Shown: positions 6,870 to 9,872 of the stretch, piece by piece
Position numbering within the stretch: position 1 is the stretch's first letter
Layout: every line of letters starts with the position of its first letter
Assembly (NCBI GenBank): GCA_900545125.1
Contig: UQXS01000080.1
Span: 1 to 9,872 of the forward strand
Source of the DNA: an uncultured Ruminococcus sp.
Lineage (GTDB): Bacteria; Bacillota; Clostridia; Oscillospirales; Ruminococcaceae
DNA length: 9,872 bases
Direction of reading: 5' to 3'
Program-made: the position numbers and the translations under genes
The notes under the pieces: model-generated
Databases searched by the model: none
The model's input: only the letters and a program-made list of their open reading frames with translations
Told to the model about the DNA's origin: nothing

Positions 6870-8209
6870 CCATGCTGAACAGAATATATAATTTTATTAA
6901 AGAAAACAATATGCTCAACAACGGAGATTCTGTCGTGTGCGGTCTTTCCGGCGGTGCGGACAGCGTATGTCTTCTTCTTGTTCTCAGCGAACTGAAAGAA
7001 CAGTTGGGAATCAGTCTGGAAGCTCTCCATGTCAATCACTCGCTCAGAGGGGCTGAAAGCGACAGTGACCAGGAATTCTGCCGCTGTCTGTGCAAAAAAC
7101 TCAATATTCCCTTTTCGGCTGAACGATGCGATGTAAAATCATTTGCACGTGAATCTTCACTTTCATGCGAAGAAGCAGCACGGCGGATGAGATATGATAT
7201 ATTTGCCGCCCATTCCGTTGGCAAAAAAATCGCAACGGCTCACAATGCAAATGACAATCTGGAGACTATGATACTCAATCTTGCAAGAGGTACGGGTCTG
7301 AAAGGCATGACGGGAATCCCTCCTGTCCGTGGAAATATAATAAGACCTCTGCTTGAAATAAGCCGCAGCGAAATTGAAGAATTCCTGAAATCACGCAGAC
7401 AAGAATTTGTCACGGACAGCACTAATATGACCGAGGACTACACAAGAAATAAAATCCGGCATAAAATTATACCCGTTATTGAGGAAATTAACAGTTCGGC
7501 AGTTGAAACGGCAGTTAAATCTTCCGGTACACTCAGGGACGAAAATGAGTTTATCGAAAACGCCGTCGGGGATGCCCGGAAAAAATGCCGCAGCGGAAAT
7601 TCTTTTACAGGTCTTGAAAATTTTCATAAGGTGATAAGACGCCGGTGCATCGCAGAGCTTCTCAGTGAAAACGGACTCCCCTACTCCAATGAACGCCTTA
7701 CGGAATGCGACCATATCCTTTGTAGGGGCGGAAAAATCAATCTTTCCCGTGATCTCTTCTTTATCTCTGACGGAAAAACGGCTGAAATTAAGAAAATTAA
7801 TAACAAACTGCCGCATACTGATATCTCGGCTGAACTTATCATTGGCGAAAATATGATATTTCCTGACAAAATCCTGACCTGTCGCATTGTCAATTGTGAT
7901 AATTTGAGGAAAATTGAAAATGTTCATAAAAATTTAACATTTTATGTGCTCGATTATGATAAAATAACAGGTAGAGCTATTGTCAGAAACAGAAGGTTCG
8001 GTGACAAAATACAGCTCTGCGGAAGAAATTTTACCTCATCGGTAAAAAAACTGATCAACGAAAAAGTACCTGAAAATCTGCGCAGCAGCCTCTACTTTAT
8101 AGAGGATGAAACGGGAACTGTCTTTGCCGAGGCAATAGGTATCGCCGACAAAGTAAAACCCGATGAAAATACGGTGCGTTTTCTTGAAGTCAATATAAAG
8201 CGGATCTGA
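6866..8209 (+). CDS. tilS: tRNA(Ile)-lysidine synthetase TilS
   Basis: This enzyme uses ATP and lysine to convert C34 of the CAU-anticodon isoleucine tRNA to lysidine, so that AUA is read as Ile; it is essential in most bacteria. The PP-loop SGGADS is at 28-33, NHSLRG at 57-62, and HNANDNLET with the following LARGTGLKGM segment at 126-148. The RPLLEISRSEIEEFL segment (160-174) and the TDSTN and NKIRH motifs (184-199) complete the N-domain. The C-terminal TilS domain (about 370-432, RNRRFGDKI onward) is present, so this is a long-form enzyme of 447 residues. Two starts are possible. ATG 6866 overlaps the dnaB stop, but only a G5 run 1 nt upstream could serve as its ribosome binding site. ATG 6872 gives MLNRIYNFI, closer to the usual N-terminus, and leaves 7 nt after the G5 run (6860-6864); I slightly favour 6872. 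AUA codons are common upstream, so the operon itself needs lysidine-modified tRNA. Confidence 0.93.
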   Translation: MTMLNRIYNFIKENNMLNNGDSVVCGLSGGADSVCLLLVLSELKEQLGISLEALHVNHSLRGAESDSDQEFCRCLCKKLNIPFSAERCDVKSFARESSLSCEEAARRMRYDIFAAHSVGKKIATAHNANDNLETMILNLARGTGLKGMTGIPPVRGNIIRPLLEISRSEIEEFLKSRRQEFVTDSTNMTEDYTRNKIRHKIIPVIEEINSSAVETAVKSSGTLRDENEFIENAVGDARKKCRSGNSFTGLENFHKVIRRRCIAELLSENGLPYSNERLTECDHILCRGGKINLSRDLFFISDGKTAEIKKINNKLPHTDISAELIIGENMIFPDKILTCRIVNCDNLRKIENVHKNLTFYVLDYDKITGRAIVRNRRFGDKIQLCGRNFTSSVKKLINEKVPENLRSSLYFIEDETGTVFAEAIGIADKVKPDENTVRFLEVNIKRI

Positions 8210-8240
8210 TCAGCCGCTGATGCAGAATGGAGTGGATGAA

Positions 8241-9872
8241 TTGACACCAAAAAAGAATAAGGGTATTTTTACCTACCTCTTAATAATCTTTATCGCTATC
8301 GGATGCATTTACTTTGTAAGCACTAAGCTTTCAAAAAATGCAGATAAAAAAGATTACAGCGAGATAATGGTGGAGTTTGACAACTATAATGTTTCCGAAT
8401 ACGAGATTGATCTCGGTTCGGGCGAACTTACCTACAAGCTCAGAGGAGACAAAAAACAACATAAATATGAAGTGCCTAACGTGGGCATATTCATGGATGA
8501 TATCGAAAACTACCGTTCAACATATAACAGGATACATCCTGATGAGCCTGTCAAGGAAAATCTTATAAAAATAACCGACCGTTCATGGCTTTACTCGCTG
8601 ATACCGGTTATCGTGACCGTTCTCCTTGGCTGCGCAATCCTCTACTTCATGATGAGACAAAGCGGAGGAGGAGGAAAATATTCCTCTTTCGGAAAAGCTA
8701 ATCTTAAAAATCAGGCTAATGCACGAAAGGCAACCTTTAAAGACGTTGCAGGCGCTGACGAGGAAAAACAGGAACTCGAAGAAATCGTTGACTACCTGAA
8801 AAATCCAAATAAATACAAGGAAATCGGCGCTAAAGTTCCAAAGGGCGTACTGCTTCTCGGCCCTCCCGGAACAGGTAAGACTCTCCTTGCAAGAGCTGTC
8901 GCAGGTGAAGCCGGATGTCCGTTCTTCCCTATTTCGGGTTCTGACTTTGTGGAAATGTTCGTCGGCGTGGGCGCTTCACGTGTGAGAGATCTCTTTGAAC
9001 AGGCAAAAAAACACGCACCGGCTATCATATTCATCGACGAAATCGACGCTGTCGGCCGTCACAGAGGCGCTGGTCTCGGCGGAGGTCATGACGAACGTGA
9101 ACAGACACTTAACCAGCTTCTCGTTGAAATGGACGGCTTTACCGGCAACGAAAGCGTTATCGTTATCGCCGCAACCAACAGACGTGATATCCTTGATCCG
9201 GCTCTTCTCAGACCGGGACGCTTTGACAGACGTATTCCTGTTGAACTTCCAGATTTAAAGGGACGTGAAGAGATCCTTAAAGTCCATGCAAAGAAGATTA
9301 AAATTGCTGATTCTGTACGTTTTGATGATATTGCAAAAGCTGCTGCAGGAGCTTCTGGTGCAGAGCTTGCTAACATTGTAAATGAAGCTGCTTTACGTGC
9401 AGTTCGTGACGGCAGAAAATTTGCCACACAGGCAGATTTTGAAGAGAGTATTGAAGTAGTTATTGCCGGATATCAAAAGAAGAACAGAGTACTTTCTAAT
9501 AAAGAAAAACTTATTGTTGCTTATCATGAAATCGGTCATGCACTGGTTGCTGCGAAGCAGACTGAATCCGCGCCGGTTCATAAAATTACAATTATTCCGC
9601 GTACATCAGGTGCGCTTGGATATACTATGCAGGTGGATGATGGAGATCATTATCTGATGACCAAAGAAGAACTGGAAAATAAGATTGCCACATTTACTGG
9701 CGGCCGAGCTGCAGAAGAACTGATTTTCCATTCTATTACAACCGGAGCATCCAATGATATTGAACAGGCTACCAAACTTGCGAGAGCAATGATTACCAGA
9801 TATGGTATGAGCGATGATTTTGATATGGTTGCTATGGAGAATGTGACGAATCAGTATCTGGGCGGAGATTCC
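8241..9872 (+). CDS. ftsH: ATP-dependent zinc metalloprotease FtsH (3' end beyond window)
   Basis: This membrane-anchored AAA+ protease degrades misassembled membrane proteins and regulatory proteins. The open frame reaches the right edge with 544 residues and no stop, so the C-terminus is missing. The most likely start is TTG 8241, with GGAG (8229-8232) 8 nt upstream; GTG 8232 and ATG 8220 are in frame but lack a well-spaced ribosome binding site. Membrane helices lie at about 9-26 and 117-138, around an extracytoplasmic domain of about 90 residues. A GGGG stretch at 142-145 precedes the AAA+ domain: Walker A GPPGTGKT at 207-214, Walker B IIFIDEID at 262-269 and the second region of homology around 312-331 (TNRRDILDP, RPGRFDRR). 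The zinc site is HEIGH at 429-433, with D506 as the likely third ligand. It follows tilS after 31 nt with no promoter seen. From residue ~330 on, codon usage changes sharply; see the finding. Confidence 0.93.
   Translation, partial: MTPKKNKGIFTYLLIIFIAIGCIYFVSTKLSKNADKKDYSEIMVEFDNYNVSEYEIDLGSGELTYKLRGDKKQHKYEVPNVGIFMDDIENYRSTYNRIHPDEPVKENLIKITDRSWLYSLIPVIVTVLLGCAILYFMMRQSGGGGKYSSFGKANLKNQANARKATFKDVAGADEEKQELEEIVDYLKNPNKYKEIGAKVPKGVLLLGPPGTGKTLLARAVAGEAGCPFFPISGSDFVEMFVGVGASRVRDLFEQAKKHAPAIIFIDEIDAVGRHRGAGLGGGHDEREQTLNQLLVEMDGFTGNESVIVIAATNRRDILDPALLRPGRFDRRIPVELPDLKGREEILKVHAKKIKIADSVRFDDIAKAAAGASGAELANIVNEAALRAVRDGRKFATQADFEESIEVVIAGYQKKNRVLSNKEKLIVAYHEIGHALVAAKQTESAPVHKITIIPRTSGALGYTMQVDDGDHYLMTKEELENKIATFTGGRAAEELIFHSITTGASNDIEQATKLARAMITRYGMSDDFDMVAMENVTNQYLGGDS
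9236..9872 (+). other. Segment of ftsH with codon usage unlike the rest of the window
   Basis: By hand count, Ile codons from 9243 to the end are 15 ATT, 2 ATC and 0 ATA; from 8241 to 9242 they are 5 ATT, 14 ATC and 8 ATA. Tyr is 6 TAT to 0 TAC here, against 4 TAT to 10 TAC before. Asp is 13 GAT to 1 GAC, against 3 GAT to 9 GAC between 8700 and 9242. GCG alanine codons appear four times here and never in the earlier part of the gene. The reading frame and protein motifs stay intact across the change. The boundary is only approximate (about 9200-9260) because the join lies in the conserved second region of homology. Confidence 0.6.

Noticed and set aside
7241..7267. TilS HNANDNLET in place of the textbook HxxDDQxET motif
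   Set aside because: Asn at these positions is, as far as I recall, common among Clostridia TilS proteins, and all other motifs are intact, so it is not evidence of inactivation.
1..9872. Search for a defence system, prophage, insertion sequence, CRISPR array or tRNA
   Set aside because: Every long frame is a recognised housekeeping gene or a shadow of one. No direct repeat arrays, transposase motifs or tRNA-like cloverleaf were seen by eye.

Overview
The window looks like a stretch of chromosome from a Clostridia-class Firmicute, most like Ruminococcus and other Oscillospiraceae. The evidence is the gene content (RNase J, GdpP, L9, DnaB, TilS, FtsH), moderate G+C, AAGGAG/GGAG-type ribosome binding sites and frequent GTG or TTG starts. 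The placement comes from recognising protein families and gene order; no database search was run. All genes are on the + strand.

Layout. Positions 3-719 hold the 3' end of a gene whose product resembles the phosphohexomutase-like C-terminal domain of sugar-nucleotidyltransferase/phosphomannomutase fusion proteins, with degenerate catalytic loops. A 9-bp inverted repeat (774-798) follows as a likely terminator. A perfect-consensus sigma-A promoter (TTGACA, 17 nt, TATAAT; 864-892) then starts a leader of about 315 nt with several hairpins. The last hairpin is terminator-like and lies just before the first gene of the next operon. That operon runs rnj (RNase J, 1215-3044), gdpP (cyclic-di-AMP phosphodiesterase, 3067-5037), rplI (ribosomal protein L9, 5064-5510), dnaB (replicative helicase, 5517-6869), tilS (tRNA-Ile lysidine synthetase, 6866-8209) and ftsH (membrane AAA+ protease, 8241 to beyond the right edge).

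How the genes fit together. All six downstream genes are housekeeping genes with gaps of 31 nt or less, and dnaB and tilS overlap by 4 nt, so they are probably one transcription unit. It links mRNA decay, c-di-AMP turnover, the ribosome, replication, tRNA decoding and membrane protein quality control. gdpP-rplI-dnaB and tilS-ftsH are familiar Firmicute modules. Their joining here behind RNase J, without hpt between tilS and ftsH, is a lineage-specific arrangement.

I see no defence system, mobile element, CRISPR array, tRNA or rRNA. The most notable signal is an abrupt change in codon usage inside ftsH near 9200-9260, which suggests either a recombinant gene or a chimeric assembly joined at a conserved AAA+ motif. 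The second is the structured, attenuator-like leader of the RNase J operon.
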